NCBI GenBank assembly: GCA_963665495.1
Contig: OY762289.1
Span: 4,650,001 to 4,714,000, forward strand
Direction: 5' to 3'
Length of the DNA stretch: 64,000 nucleotides
From: G963665495 sp963665495
GTDB taxonomy: Bacteria > Desulfobacterota > Desulfovibrionia > Desulfovibrionales > Desulfovibrionaceae
Every line of letters begins with the position of its first letter. Within the stretch, counting starts at the first letter, position 1. Position numbers and translations under genes: made by a program. Below the pieces are notes generated by a model, which worked only from the letters and a program-made list of their open reading frames with translations, was not told the DNA's origin and made no database searches. Below are positions 57,023 through 64,000 of this stretch, piece by piece.

Positions 57023-57784
57023 TCAGTGCAATGGCGTATGCTTTTTTAGAATCAGTTTTATCTCGTCGCCGGCTTTGATCTTAGCCAGAGCCGCATTGAA
57101 ACGCTCCAGAAGCAATCGTGTTCCGGGATATGTTCTGGATACCATCAATCGCTGTGGATTTACAGACAATGGCTTGTCGAGAATATGAAATTTATCCTTT
57201 TCTTTGCCAAAGTTGGCATTGATGAAATACCAGCCGACCATTCGGTTGAGAACGAACAGATCAATCCGGCCTTTTTGCAGCATCTTCAACCCGCTGGTTT
57301 CATCCGGCGTATAAAAGGCATCCACACCTTCTTTGGCAAAAATCTCCGCAAAATAATATCCTGCGGTTCCCCCCATTCTGTACTGTTTCAAATCGGCTAT
57401 CTCGTTAAAAACATAGCCTTTATCATCGCCATAATAAAAAATATCCGTACTTGATTCGTTAAGAGGATCTGAAAACAGACACAAGGCCGAACGCTCTACA
57501 TTGATGGTGTACGGAAAAATACACCAGATTTTCCCGTCGGCGACATATTTTTCACCCCGTTTCCACGGATAGTATACATATTCCGGTGTGACACCCATTT
57601 CCGCAAAAGCCGCATTGACTATATCAATGTAAATACCTTTCCCGGTAGTAGAAGAAAAAGGAGGCCAATCGCTGGTTGTGATCCGGACAGTTTCTGGCAA
57701 TGTGCCTTCATCTGCAAAAACAATGCGTTGCGCAGTTAAAATTATGGATAGTATTGCTAGGAAGAATAGAATATTCTTCATCAT
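57023..57784 (-). CDS. Periplasmic solute-binding protein (family 3-like), copy 1
   Basis: A 253-aa secreted protein of the amino-acid-type binding fold. The signal peptide ends near FADEG. Family segments are VRITTSDWPPFSSTTGKGIYIDIVNAAFAEMG and the closing VSRTYPGTRLLLERFNAALAKIKA. It resembles the next protein throughout (YPWKRG, FPYT, IFAKEGVDAFYTPDE, GRIDLFVLN). No ABC permease or ATPase gene lies nearby, so a sensory rather than a transport role is likely. The sensor kinase follows after 5 bp. Confidence 0.85.
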   Translation of the reverse strand: MMKNILFFLAILSIILTAQRIVFADEGTLPETVRITTSDWPPFSSTTGKGIYIDIVNAAFAEMGVTPEYVYYPWKRGEKYVADGKIWCIFPYTINVERSALCLFSDPLNESSTDIFYYGDDKGYVFNEIADLKQYRMGGTAGYYFAEIFAKEGVDAFYTPDETSGLKMLQKGRIDLFVLNRMVGWYFINANFGKEKDKFHILDKPLSVNPQRLMVSRTYPGTRLLLERFNAALAKIKAGDEIKLILKKHTPLH

Positions 57785-58138
57785 TTTTTCTACTCCATGG
57801 AAATACCATGGTCAAAAATGTCCAGTTCGCATACTGCAACCAATTGTACTTAGATTGCAGAGAACCGGATCCGTGTTTAAAAAAAACAATGCTGGGAAGC
57901 ATAGACTCCTCCCCCAAGTAACAATACAATCTTAACTTCTTCCGGGCTATAAAGCTAGCCTTGCGGGCAAGCTGACAGTATAGACCTTTTACCAATAAAA
58001 TACGTATTAAACTTATAGATAAGCATACACTTTCAATCAATGGTACGCATTTTGTTTTTCAAGGCATTCATTTCGTATTGCAACGTTCGACTTGAAACAG
58101 GGGAAAGCTTTCCTTAAACAAAACCACGCACTCCACTG
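57785..58138. other. Intergenic region, about 350 bp
   Basis: No gene is supported. It separates the two paralogous binding-protein genes and is AT-rich, so it probably carries a promoter for copy 1 and the kinase. Confidence 0.45.
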
Positions 58139-58903
58139 TTAATGTAACAACCCATATTTATCTAAAATTTCTTCAATTTTTCCGTTTGCCTTCACTTTCG
58201 CCAAAGCCTCATTGAAACGTTGCAACAATATTTCAGTACCCGGATAGCTGCGGGAAACCATCAGGCGCAGCGAATTGTTTGAAAGAGCTTTTGGCAATGT
58301 ATGAAAGGCGTCCTTTTCCTCTTCGAAATTCATATTGATAATGTGCCATCCGACCATTTCGTTCAAGGCAAGCAAATCGATCCGCCCTTCGCGCAACATA
58401 TTAAACGCGCTCTTTTCGTCCGGCGCATAAAATACTTTGATACCTTCTTCGGCAAAAATCTCTTTATAAAAGTAACCACTTATTCCACCAATTTTGTACT
58501 TCTTCAAATCAGCGATACTAGTGTAAAAATACTTTTTATCTGAGCCATAATAAAAAAATCTGGTGGTGGAACTGCTGACAGAATCAGAAAAGTCCAAAAT
58601 TGCAGCTCGTTCGGCAGTTTTCGTATAGGGAAATGCGGCCCAGGCCTTTCCACAAGCAACATTGCACCTGCAGCGCTTCCAAGGGTAAAACGAATAAGAC
58701 GGCGTCAGCCCCATCTCTGCAAACACGGCGCTTACGAGTTCCGTAAAGAACCCGTGACCAGGCATGGTCGAGGAAGTATAAGGAGACCAGTCGCTTGTGA
58801 CCAGGCGAACCGGTTCGGATGGAATTTCATTGGCTCCAGTGCAGGGAATCACACCACAGAGAACGAAGAGGACTGCACATAAAAAACTGTAACGCAGCAT
58901 TCG
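58139..58903 (-). CDS. Periplasmic solute-binding protein (family 3-like), copy 2
   Basis: A 254-aa paralogue of the protein at 57023-57784. Shared stretches include TSDWSPYTSST, AVFAEMGLTPSYSFYPWKR, IFAEEGIKVFYAPDEKSAFNMLREGRIDLLALNEMVGW and MVSRSYPGTEILLQRFNEALAKVKA. It has a signal peptide ending near GANE. Three extra cysteines (KRCRCNVACGKAW) are not in copy 1. GAGGAG precedes the ATG at 58903. Same orientation as copy 1 and the kinase. Confidence 0.84.
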   Translation of the reverse strand, partial: RMLRYSFLCAVLFVLCGVIPCTGANEIPSEPVRLVTSDWSPYTSSTMPGHGFFTELVSAVFAEMGLTPSYSFYPWKRCRCNVACGKAWAAFPYTKTAERAAILDFSDSVSSSTTRFFYYGSDKKYFYTSIADLKKYKIGGISGYFYKEIFAEEGIKVFYAPDEKSAFNMLREGRIDLLALNEMVGWHIINMNFEEEKDAFHTLPKALSNNSLRLMVSRSYPGTEILLQRFNEALAKVKANGKIEEILDKYGLLH

Positions 58904-59184
58904 TGAACTCCTCAAAGACGAGAAACAGGAAAGCACCTTAGCAGGCGGAGCTTTCTATAGCAGAAAGGATATCCCCTGGAAAACGTATGGTATTCCCCCC
59001 AATAAACAACGTAACAACTCTGATTTTTGTTACATACATCTGTTAACGCTTTTTTTAAAATAAATCCAGTATTGACTTTTACTCGCTATATACTTCTGCT
59101 TTACAGCAGAGAAAAAACCAATGAATGCAGCAAATTCGCCTGCCAGCTTTAGCACGGTCAGACAGCTTGCGTTCTGCAGCAGAT

Positions 59185-59415
59185 TCATACAATTCGAACC
59201 GTTTTTTCCATTCCCTGTGAAATGCGGCGAAGCACCTGGTCATTACGCAGCAAAACGCGCTCTCCCACCCCGGCCTCGCCGTAGACTTTACGAGAGGTGC
59301 CCGTATGGATACGCACGATCAAACGTCCCTTTGCAAGCACTTCCGTCACGGTCCCCAAAGCGATTCCTGTGGACTGATCCGTCACAAGCTTCCGCAACGT
59401 ATTCAATTCGTTCAT
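59185..59415 (-). CDS. Small OB-fold-like phage protein (baseplate/spike-like)
   Basis: A 76-aa protein. LGTVTEVLAKGRLIVRIHTGTSRKVYGEAGVGERVLLRNDQVLRRI has the alternating beta pattern of small phage baseplate OB-fold proteins. GGGAG precedes the ATG. It is 14 bp downstream of the tail-protein-like gene in the same operon. Function is inferred from shape and neighbourhood. Confidence 0.55.
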   Translation of the reverse strand: MNELNTLRKLVTDQSTGIALGTVTEVLAKGRLIVRIHTGTSRKVYGEAGVGERVLLRNDQVLRRISQGMEKTVRIV

Positions 59416-59429
59416 ACATTCTCCCAGTA

Positions 59430-61037
59430 TTACACTAGACTACGTTCCAGATCGTACGTCACCCGCGAACAAAGCACGCCGTTCACCAAGGAGGCGTTCA
59501 CGCTCCAGCCAACAAGTTTTGCCCGAAAGTTCAACCCGCGCGATCCATCCAGCACGGAAATCACGGCCCCAGGCAGAGGCAGGGTTCGCAGCGGCGTTTC
59601 CGCCTCGTACCATTCTTTGTCGAAACCGTTTACATCCAGATAGATTCTGCCGCGTTCGCGCGCTGAGAGTTCGTTGGTACACATGCTGTCTTCCTGAATC
59701 TCCGGCGCGGGATTGTCGGCAGGGGCGCGGTTCACATGCACCAGCTGCGTGGCCTCGTCCTCCAGCTCGGCCTCGAGATACACAAGCCCCTGGGTGCCGC
59801 TGTCGCACTGGACAAGATAACAATGATAGCTGGTAAGATAACGAAGATAGATAGCCGAATGCCCTGCCTCCGCAGCGCATACTGCCTTGCCGGTCACCGT
59901 CAAAGCGCCCAGGTCGCAACTTCGGTAGGCATATTCCAGCAACTGATCCGGCGGATAGCTGCATTCCCCCTCGCCGCTGACCAAAGCCACGGTTTCCTCT
60001 TTTTCAAACGTCCGTACGCCCTGGTCGAAGATGACAACGTCACTGTTGGAACTTTGCAGTCCAGACAGACGGGAAGGAAACAAAGCCACAATGCGCTGCG
60101 TCTCGGAATTCGAGGCTTCCACTCCGTCTTCGTCGCCGTCCCAGACCAGCAGTTCGACCTCCGTCTCGTCCTGGTCCTGATCTATCAGTACCGAAACCGC
60201 ATTATAGCCCGGCGCGGACTCGTACGAATCCTTGAGCGTCAGAATATCCTCCAGGTCGGAAAGTTCCAGCTCCGGATCGCATGCTTCATAACGGGTCGGA
60301 CTCACGGGATACAGATACTGCGCGACCAGAACGCCGTCGGAACTGGAGAGCAGAACGCCTGATTCCGTCATCAGTTCGGCGAGTATCTCCATGGGCGTCA
60401 GCGACTCGGCGGAATAGCTGGCCAGCGGCCAGTCCACCAGCCGCCAGTCCAGGCTGACTCCATAGGCATCGCACAATTCCTGTGCGATGCCCCGCGCCGT
60501 CGTATCCGTCCAGGTACTGGTCAACGGCGCGGCGTACGGCTCGTCCAGAAGCATGGCCGCCGAACGGGCGTACGCGGTGTAACTTGTTTTGCCGAAAGTC
60601 CGGTCACGGGACCGTGAATCCACCTGAAAGGCGAAACTCGTGCCCCCAAGCAGCACCACCAATTGCTGTCCCGGACTGCAGCGGGACCATTCGGTCGCGC
60701 CGGCCAATTCGAGCGTACAGGAAATGCAATAGCTGTCTTCATCGCAGCTCATGTCCAGCTCCGTGACGCGCAATTCCTTTCCGTTGACGCTGGCGCTGAT
60801 GCTGTCGTTGATCTCCGCAACAGGACAGAACAGGGCGAACACCGCATTGCGGGAGGCGTTCACCGGGGTTGTCGTCAATAAGGCATACGCGCCGGTCACA
60901 TCTCTGCGGACAGCTTCGGACAAAGCATAACGCACGGTCCGCAGAGCGGCGGTTGCGCCACGCAGAGCGTAGGGGACCTCCAGATTCAAAAACAAACTCG
61001 CCAGCGAATAACTGGCGGTTCGGCTTGCGCTGACCAT
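59430..61037 (-). CDS. Phage tail/baseplate hub-like protein
   Basis: A 535-aa protein with no signal peptide or membrane helix. Predicted beta-rich and acidic; FAFQVDSRSRDRTFGKTSYTAYARSAAMLLDEPYA, then ARGIAQELCDAYGVSLDWRLVDWPL and TPMEILAELMTESGVLLSSSDG are in the order seen in baseplate hub (gp27/gpD-like) tail proteins. The start at 61037 has GGAGGAG upstream and lies 11 bp after the ATPase stop. Exact homologue is not established; no catalytic motif is seen. Confidence 0.6.
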   Translation of the reverse strand: MVSASRTASYSLASLFLNLEVPYALRGATAALRTVRYALSEAVRRDVTGAYALLTTTPVNASRNAVFALFCPVAEINDSISASVNGKELRVTELDMSCDEDSYCISCTLELAGATEWSRCSPGQQLVVLLGGTSFAFQVDSRSRDRTFGKTSYTAYARSAAMLLDEPYAAPLTSTWTDTTARGIAQELCDAYGVSLDWRLVDWPLASYSAESLTPMEILAELMTESGVLLSSSDGVLVAQYLYPVSPTRYEACDPELELSDLEDILTLKDSYESAPGYNAVSVLIDQDQDETEVELLVWDGDEDGVEASNSETQRIVALFPSRLSGLQSSNSDVVIFDQGVRTFEKEETVALVSGEGECSYPPDQLLEYAYRSCDLGALTVTGKAVCAAEAGHSAIYLRYLTSYHCYLVQCDSGTQGLVYLEAELEDEATQLVHVNRAPADNPAPEIQEDSMCTNELSARERGRIYLDVNGFDKEWYEAETPLRTLPLPGAVISVLDGSRGLNFRAKLVGWSVNASLVNGVLCSRVTYDLERSLV

Positions 61038-61048
61038 GGCTCCTCCGC

Positions 61049-61738
61049 TTACGCGGCGCGTACGCCGGTTTGGAGCCATGCGGCCAGGCAGGCGCCCGTT
61101 GTTTTCGTAAGGGTTTCAACTTCGGCGAACAGACCGGTCCGATCCTTGATTCGCAAGGCCTGCGGACTGTCTGGAGAAAGGGAGAATACCGTAGTGAACT
61201 CGTACTCGATGCCCTGGCGCTGTTCCGGAGCAAGTCCGCGCCGTACGGGATGCAGACCTTGGTTCTGTTCTCCCCAGGTGGCAGCCAGCCACTGGGTTTT
61301 AGCGCGCATGGTGACCAGCACGTGGCAACGGCTGTACAGCAGATACTGAATAAGACGTTCGTTGCGCCGGGCCGGAGCCGCCCAAGGGTTGGAGCCGTCC
61401 TTTATCCGCCGGGCAGCGTCCACTTGTTCCAGCACGCCTCCGGGACCGCTCCAGACCTGCGAAAGGCTGTCCAGGATGACGACGTCATAGGCTGCCTGCT
61501 CGGCCGCCTGGATGGCCCGAATGAACGCTTCGGGGGTGAAAGGCGGATTGCATTGCAGCATATCGAAGGAAAAAAGATCAGCGTACAGCCCGCCGCCGTT
61601 GTTTTCGGCGTCAATCATGGCGACGCGTCCGCCAAGGCCGGTGGCCACCTTCAGGGCAGCCAGCGTTTTGCCGCTTCCCGAAGGGCCGAAGAAAGCCAGT
61701 TTGAGGGCTACATTCTCTTTTCGAGCCGGTTTGAACAT
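61049..61738 (-). CDS. Phage RecA-like ATPase (Sak4 type)
   Basis: A 229-aa RecA-fold ATPase. Walker A GPSGSGKT (18-25), Walker B DVVILDSLSQVW, and MIDAENNGG after the second strand. The size and order fit the Sak4-like recombination ATPases of phages, which act with single-strand-binding proteins. It leads a leftward operon with two tail-like genes, an odd pairing. AAAGGAG precedes the ATG. Confidence 0.72.
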   Translation of the reverse strand: MFKPARKENVALKLAFFGPSGSGKTLAALKVATGLGGRVAMIDAENNGGGLYADLFSFDMLQCNPPFTPEAFIRAIQAAEQAAYDVVILDSLSQVWSGPGGVLEQVDAARRIKDGSNPWAAPARRNERLIQYLLYSRCHVLVTMRAKTQWLAATWGEQNQGLHPVRRGLAPEQRQGIEYEFTTVFSLSPDSPQALRIKDRTGLFAEVETLTKTTGACLAAWLQTGVRAA

Positions 61739-61818
61739 GCCATATTCTCCTTTTATTCAGGATGACACGAATACGGATTCCGGATGCGGAAACAGATCCG
61801 CCGGATTTGCTCGAAAAA

Positions 61819-61871
61819 GAAATACGAGAAAAATGAATTTATGTCAAGAAAAATTCGAGTAATTCGAATTT
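61819..61871 (-). promoter_or_regulatory. Promoter and operators of the leftward ATPase-tail operon
   Basis: On the minus strand TTGACA (61842-61847) and TATTTC (61819-61824) are spaced 17 bp. AAATTCG (61851-61857) and AATTCGAATTT (61861-61871) stand just upstream. The arrangement repeats that of the rightward promoter at 62587-62646. Confidence 0.65.
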
Positions 61872-61880
61872 AGGCTCTAT

Positions 61881-62561
61881 TCAATACTCTCTGGCAGACC
61901 AGACCACCCTGCCGATGATCCGGACGTTGGAGTACTCGTTGATCTTGATTTCAAAATCGTCCGTTTCTGGATTTTCACTGTGCAGAATCAGAATTCCGGG
62001 CCGGGCCTCCAGCCGCTTGACGATCACCGAATCGTCCACACCCACGGCATAGATATGGCCGGAAATGACGTCGTTCTGCGATTGGTCGACCAGGACCGTA
62101 TCCCCATGCTCCAGCACGGGGCTCATGCTGTTGCCCGCGACTTCGAAGAGCACCATATCTCTGGAGGAGCCTTTACGTTGCAGAAAGTCTTTCCGAAAAG
62201 CGTAGTAACCGGAAATTTCACTTTCCGTCTCGAACGATCCCCCACCCCCGGAAAGCTTGGCCCTGACTTTGGGGATGGCCTCAAAGGTATCCTCCAGCAA
62301 AGGCACAGGCGGTTTTTGACAGGGGAGCCCCAGGGTGCTGCGCCCAAGATCCAGCATATCGGCATACTGCATCCCCAGTTCCCCGGCAATGGCCTGTCGG
62401 TTTTTGGCCGACCCGCGGGAGGATCCCTGCAATATACCGTTGAGCGTGGGAGGTTTAATCCCCACACGCTGGGCAAAGTCCTTCTGCTTGATGCCACGCT
62501 CCGTCAGCAGCTGTTTCAATGCAGTCCGGAACAGAGTGTCTTCGCTTACTGATTCCATCAT
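61881..62561 (-). CDS. Phage repressor, XRE helix-turn-helix plus S24 peptidase
   Basis: A 226-aa CI/LexA-type regulator. A helix-turn-helix covers residues about 12-66 (IKQKDFAQRVGIKPPTLNGILQG). The C-terminal S24 domain has Ser145 in GNSMSP and Lys182 in DDSVIVKRLE, the self-cleavage pair. An Ala-Gly cleavage site between domains is not obvious. It lies between two promoters carrying CGAATTT repeats and probably represses both and itself. Confidence 0.88.
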   Translation of the reverse strand: MMESVSEDTLFRTALKQLLTERGIKQKDFAQRVGIKPPTLNGILQGSSRGSAKNRQAIAGELGMQYADMLDLGRSTLGLPCQKPPVPLLEDTFEAIPKVRAKLSGGGGSFETESEISGYYAFRKDFLQRKGSSRDMVLFEVAGNSMSPVLEHGDTVLVDQSQNDVISGHIYAVGVDDSVIVKRLEARPGILILHSENPETDDFEIKINEYSNVRIIGRVVWSAREY

Positions 62562-62586
62562 GATTCTACCTTACACGAATATTAAT

Positions 62587-62646
62587 CGAATTTAAAGTCG
62601 AATTTATCGAATTTTTACTTGACAAAATTCGACAAACTCGTATATC
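62587..62646 (+). promoter_or_regulatory. Promoter with CGAATTT operators for the rightward phage operon
   Basis: TTGACA (62619-62624) and TATATC (62641-62646) are spaced 16 bp. CGAATTT occurs at 62587-62593, 62599-62605 and 62608-62614 and its complement AAATTCG at 62625-62631. The repressor promoter on the other strand must overlap this region. Confidence 0.7.
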
Positions 62647-62695
62647 TTCCCTTCAACTCGAACATGACGCAACCCGAAAACCTTGAGAGGGGCCC

Positions 62696-63079
62696 ATGCC
62701 AGAAACCGATACTAACCTCTCCATAGAAAAACTCGAATGGAGCACCCTACCTGCCCGGTTGTGCGAAATCAAGGACATCGCCGGACCGGCGGCGGCCCTG
62801 TCGTTGGCCGAACGTTATGGAGGAGCCAGCGTGTACGTACCGGTGAAATCCAGACCCGAGCACCCGTTGTCCAAATTGCTTGGCCTCAAAGCGGCCGACG
62901 CCATCAGCCGCGTTTACGGCGGCGACAGGCTTGAAGTTCCGAAAAAGGATTCCATCGTACGGCAGCTGCGCGGCAGAAAAATCCGGGAACGCCGCCGGGA
63001 AGGGGCTTCCATCTCGAAGCTCGCGTTCGAATTCGGTCTGTCGCGGCGCAGAATCCTGCAGATTCTGGCCGACCAATAA
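62696..63079 (+). CDS. Mor transcription activator family protein
   Basis: A 127-aa DNA-binding protein resembling the Mor/C activators of Mu-like phages. The C-terminal helix-turn-helix is ASISKLAFEFGLSRRRILQIL, and the N-terminal part (GPAAALSLAERYGGASVYVPV) forms the dimerisation region. GAGAGGGG precedes the ATG. It is first in the rightward operon and probably switches on later genes. Confidence 0.85.
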   Translation: MPETDTNLSIEKLEWSTLPARLCEIKDIAGPAAALSLAERYGGASVYVPVKSRPEHPLSKLLGLKAADAISRVYGGDRLEVPKKDSIVRQLRGRKIRERRREGASISKLAFEFGLSRRRILQILADQ

Positions 63080-63118
63080 TACCCCCTTCCTGCTGACGAT
63101 AACACAAGGAGATAAACA

Positions 63119-63424
63119 ATGGGAGCCATGGAAGTGCAGGCGTCTTTGATAGAGGCGGGACAATTCTCTGATCCGCTGCCGGTTCGCGGTGCGTCCCTGA
63201 TCTACGGACCGGGCGTATTCGACATACTCGTATCCGGAGATTTTTCAGGAACCGTCGTAATGCAGATATCCATTGATGACGGCGTTTCCTGGAGCGACAC
63301 CGGCGATACCTTCACCTCTTCCGAGGCCCAGATAGGAGAAACAGCTACGCCTGTTCTGCTGCGCCTGGGGGTGAAAGAAGATTCGAGCTGGTCTGGAACC
63401 GCTCAAGTGAGGTTGGCACAATGA
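63119..63424 (+). CDS. Small phage structural-like protein
   Basis: A 101-aa beta-rich protein (GPGVFDILVSGDFSGTVVMQISIDDGVSWSDTGDTF). It resembles short beta-sandwich proteins of phage particles or their accessories. Its stop overlaps the next start (ATGA), so the two are co-translated and may act together. AAGGAG precedes the ATG. Confidence 0.6.
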   Translation: MGAMEVQASLIEAGQFSDPLPVRGASLIYGPGVFDILVSGDFSGTVVMQISIDDGVSWSDTGDTFTSSEAQIGETATPVLLRLGVKEDSSWSGTAQVRLAQ

Positions 63425-64000
63425 GCCTGGTAAAAAACAAAACAACTGCTGTCGGCGACAATTCGACCCAATCCGCCGCTCTGCCGGCGCAATACGCACG
63501 AGACTTCTGTTTTGCGGCGAAAGCCGCCTCCACAGAATCTGAGGAAGCCGCGGACCGGGCGATTTTGCTCAGTCCTGAATACATGACCGTGGAGATCAGC
63601 CGGACCGGGTTTGAGCTGACCGAACAGCTGGCCCTTGATCTGACCGACGCGGACAACTGGGACAACACGGACACGGACTACACTGCGGCGGCTACACGGG
63701 CCGGGTTGGACTTTTATCTGTATGCCTGCAACGACAACGGCGCGTTGAAACTGCTGGTGTCGCGCAACAGCACATCTCCCGTTGATTCGGATGATTCCGG
63801 CCGCTGGACCGAAAGTAACACCCGCAAAATCGGCGGCTTCCATTGTCTGTGCTCGAACGTCGGCACCATCTCGGGACACACTCTGAGTGATTATGTGGCT
63901 GGTGACATTCTGCCTGCGTCGGTCTGGGACCTGAAGCATAGGCCTGTGTGCTCCCCGGAGGGGATGGTCTACGTGACGGAACTCGCCAAATGGGTGGATA
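63421..64000 (+). CDS. Phage receptor-binding-like protein, possible DGR target, cut by the window end
   Basis: At least 193 aa are visible and the frame is open at the right edge. The N-terminal 150 residues are beta-rich; then IGGFHCLCSNVGTISGHTL, YVAGDILPASVWDLKHRP and VCSPEGMVYVTELAKWVD follow. From memory this stretch is the kind that precedes a formylglycine-enzyme/C-type-lectin fold domain in tropism-determinant proteins diversified by retroelements. The C-terminal variable part would be outside the window, so this is a proposal. Confidence 0.6.
   Translation, partial: MSLVKNKTTAVGDNSTQSAALPAQYARDFCFAAKAASTESEEAADRAILLSPEYMTVEISRTGFELTEQLALDLTDADNWDNTDTDYTAAATRAGLDFYLYACNDNGALKLLVSRNSTSPVDSDDSGRWTESNTRKIGGFHCLCSNVGTISGHTLSDYVAGDILPASVWDLKHRPVCSPEGMVYVTELAKWVD

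Overview
The window looks like the chromosome of a sulfate-reducing deltaproteobacterium of the Desulfovibrionaceae type. This is inferred, not proven. It has mid-50s percent G+C by eye, a class I hybrid cluster protein next to a dedicated ferredoxin and an HcpR-like operator, a type III glutamine synthetase behind a sigma-54 type promoter, PAS-rich sensor kinases, and several anaerobe-type redox enzymes. No rRNA, tRNA or CRISPR array was found.

Layout, left half. 0-2.5 kb: a possible untranslated RNA, then a leftward zinc/manganese ABC transporter pair (permease and ATPase) with a 66-aa gene upstream and a palindrome resembling a metal-regulator site. 3.1-7.4 kb: the complete Anbu cluster (circularly permuted ATP-grasp, alpha-E, Anbu proteasome-like protease, transglutaminase). 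7.8-11.1 kb: a SnoaL/alpha-beta-hydrolase fusion that has lost its catalytic triad, facing two adjacent paralogous genes of the nicotianamine synthase family. 11.3-25.9 kb: housekeeping and accessory genes, namely an iron-sulfur flavoprotein-like reductase, a CLC channel with CBS domains, a serine hydrolase, glnN, a choloylglycine-hydrolase-family enzyme, a DUF389 membrane protein, a processive glycosyltransferase and a nitrilase-family hydrolase. 26-35.3 kb: a giant TPR membrane protein, a radical SAM protein, mgsA, a GT87-type glycosyltransferase, murB and a MipA/OmpV outer-membrane protein, followed by 1.35 kb without credible genes.

Right half. 36.6-39.5 kb: a PAS histidine kinase and a DinB-like protein. 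39.6-42.7 kb: a NitT/TauT-type ABC transporter led by a PadR-like regulator. 43.2-48.0 kb: a second NitT/TauT-type transporter in an operon with a molybdopterin oxidoreductase. This module lies between two roughly 198-bp direct repeats; one repeat is the 3' end of the Hcp-associated ferredoxin gene and the other is a frameshifted fragment of it. 48.2-50.7 kb: ferredoxin and hcp. 51-54.4 kb: a low-G+C methyltransferase, a nitronate monooxygenase, a SlyD-like isomerase and a cold-shock protein. 54.4-58.9 kb: two paralogous periplasmic binding proteins followed by a CheA-like membrane sensor kinase, probably one sensory unit.

59.1-64 kb is phage-derived. It holds an S24 repressor, a Mor-type activator, a RecA/Sak4-like ATPase in an operon with tail/baseplate-like genes, and, cut by the right edge, a protein recalling the tropism-determinant targets of diversity-generating retroelements. 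Two near-identical promoters carrying CGAATTT repeats drive the two outward operons, which suggests a single repressor-controlled element. The strongest leads for something new are the tandem nicotianamine-synthase-like pair with its dead hydrolase neighbour, the repeat-flanked molybdoenzyme module, and the phage-like element with its possible hypervariable receptor protein.
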